In this document: one piece after another, positions 5,184 through 6,039 of the stretch | Position numbering within the stretch: the first letter of the stretch is position 1 | How the letters are laid out: every line of letters begins with the position of its first letter | Source: Nitrospinaceae bacterium | Lineage (GTDB): Bacteria > Nitrospinota > Nitrospinia > Nitrospinales > VA-1 | Direction of reading: 5' to 3' | DNA: 6,039 nt | Assembly (NCBI GenBank): GCA_029937635.1 | Contig: JAPYPM010000145.1 | Location: forward strand, 1 to 6,039 | The notes under the pieces: model-generated | Told to the model about the DNA's origin: nothing | Databases searched by the model: none | Seen by the model: only the letters and a program-made list of their open reading frames with translations | Made by a program: the position numbers and the translations under genes

Positions 5184-6039
5184 ATGGATAATAAAGTAAA
5201 CAGTATAGAGTTTCCTGATGCGCAGGGCCATTTTGGACCATTCGGTGGTAAATATGTAATTGAGACATTGATGCCCGCATTGGAATCACTAGAGCGTCTT
5301 TACAAGGAAGTTCGCGAGGATCCAAAGTTTCAAAGTGACTTAAAATATTATTTAAAAGAATATGTTGGGCGCCCAACCCCGCTTTTTTTTGCGGAACGAC
5401 TTACTAAATATCTAGGTGGAGCAAAGATTTATCTTAAGCGTGAAGACTTAAATCATACAGGGGCTCATAAGATTAATAACACTATTGGAAGTGCTCTTTT
5501 GACTCTTCGAATGGGCAAAAAACGTGTTATTGCGGAAACAGGAGCAGGACAGCACGGAGTCGCCACAGCAACTGCAGCAGCTCTTTTTGGATTGAAGTGC
5601 GATGTTTTTATGGGGGAGGAGGATATAAAACGACAATCCCTCAATGTTTTTCGTATGAAACTCTTAGGGGCTCGAGTCATCCCCGTTAAAGCAGGAACTC
5701 GTACTTTAAAAGATGCTACTAGTGAAGCTATTCGCGAATGGATTACTTCTGTAGAAACTACTCATTATATTATTGGTTCGGTAGTTGGTCCTCATCCTTA
5801 TCCTATGATTGTCCGTAACTTTCAGCGAATTATAGGGGATGAGGTGGGTGAGCAAATTATGGAAATCGAAAAACGCTTACCTGATGTTTGCGTCGCCTGT
5901 GTGGGCGGCGGTAGTAATGCAATGGGACTTTTTTATCCTTTTACTCGGGATGAGAAAGTAAAGCTTATTGGAGTTGAGGCAGCCGGACTTGGAATTGAAT
6001 CGGGAAAACATGGCGCAACATTGAGTCACGGTAGTACTG
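5184..6039 (+). CDS. trpB: Tryptophan synthase beta chain (5' part, cut by window end)
   Basis: TrpB is the PLP-dependent subunit that condenses indole, channelled from TrpA, with L-serine to give L-tryptophan. The window shows the first 285 residues, about 70% of a typical ~400-residue protein, with no break. The N-terminus FGPFGGKYVIETLMPAL (17-33) and the TrpB1-like pattern indicate the classical TrpA-partnered form. The PLP lysine is Lys96 in HTGAHKINN (91-99). Glu118 in ETGAGQHG (118-125) is the catalytic glutamate. GSVVGPHPYP (198-207) follows the region that contacts TrpA, and the PLP phosphate loop is GGGSNAMG (241-248). An in-frame TAG at 5172-5174 lies 12 bp upstream, so ATG 5184 is the natural start, although no clear Shine-Dalgarno precedes it. 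The C-terminal part, including the cation and pyridine-nitrogen contacts, lies outside. trpA is expected next. Confidence 0.97.
   Translation, partial: MDNKVNSIEFPDAQGHFGPFGGKYVIETLMPALESLERLYKEVREDPKFQSDLKYYLKEYVGRPTPLFFAERLTKYLGGAKIYLKREDLNHTGAHKINNTIGSALLTLRMGKKRVIAETGAGQHGVATATAAALFGLKCDVFMGEEDIKRQSLNVFRMKLLGARVIPVKAGTRTLKDATSEAIREWITSVETTHYIIGSVVGPHPYPMIVRNFQRIIGDEVGEQIMEIEKRLPDVCVACVGGGSNAMGLFYPFTRDEKVKLIGVEAAGLGIESGKHGATLSHGST

Noticed and set aside
5167..5680. Minus-strand ORFs opposite trpB
   Set aside because: They lie antisense to the strongly conserved PLP-site coding region of trpB and have no recognisable domains.

Overview
The window holds most of a canonical tryptophan biosynthesis operon, all on the + strand: trpE, trpG, trpD, trpC, trpF and the first ~285 codons of trpB, which runs off the right edge. 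The last part of an unrelated repeat-protein gene enters from the left edge. All six Trp proteins are recognisable from full-length family motifs, and none shows a frameshift or internal stop.

Layout: 3-368 is the 3' end of a gene for a beta-propeller-like protein with ~39-residue W-G / VGD-G repeats. 369-523 is the only sizeable gap before the operon; it carries a candidate promoter (TTGACA box at 412-417) and a strong Shine-Dalgarno sequence. 524-2586 holds trpE and trpG, which overlap by 4 bp. trpD follows after 19 bp and trpC after a further 44 bp. trpF starts with GTG inside the end of trpC (29-bp overlap). A 97-bp AT-rich gap containing a perfect 8-bp inverted repeat then precedes trpB. 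trpA would be expected just beyond the window.

How the genes work together: TrpE and TrpG make anthranilate from chorismate and glutamine. TrpD adds phosphoribose from PRPP. TrpF isomerises phosphoribosylanthranilate to CdRP, and TrpC closes the indole ring. TrpB, with TrpA, condenses indole with serine to give tryptophan. TrpE keeps the LLES and NPSPYM segments of the allosteric site, so feedback inhibition is likely. The leader before trpE contains no TGG codon, so classical Trp-codon attenuation is not supported.

Organism: an AT-rich bacterium. Separate trpC and trpF, separate trpE and trpG, the order E-G-D-C-F-B, and an upstream repeat protein of a style common in deltaproteobacteria-like lineages suggest a Gram-negative group around Desulfobacterota, SAR324 or Nitrospinota. 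This is a low-confidence guess from memory of gene order and protein style.

I found no novel system here. The points worth a second look are small: the unusual spacing of the trpE ribosome binding site, the contrast between genes with and without Shine-Dalgarno sequences, the inverted repeat before trpB, a variant active-site loop in TrpC, and the near absence of tryptophan from the tryptophan enzymes.
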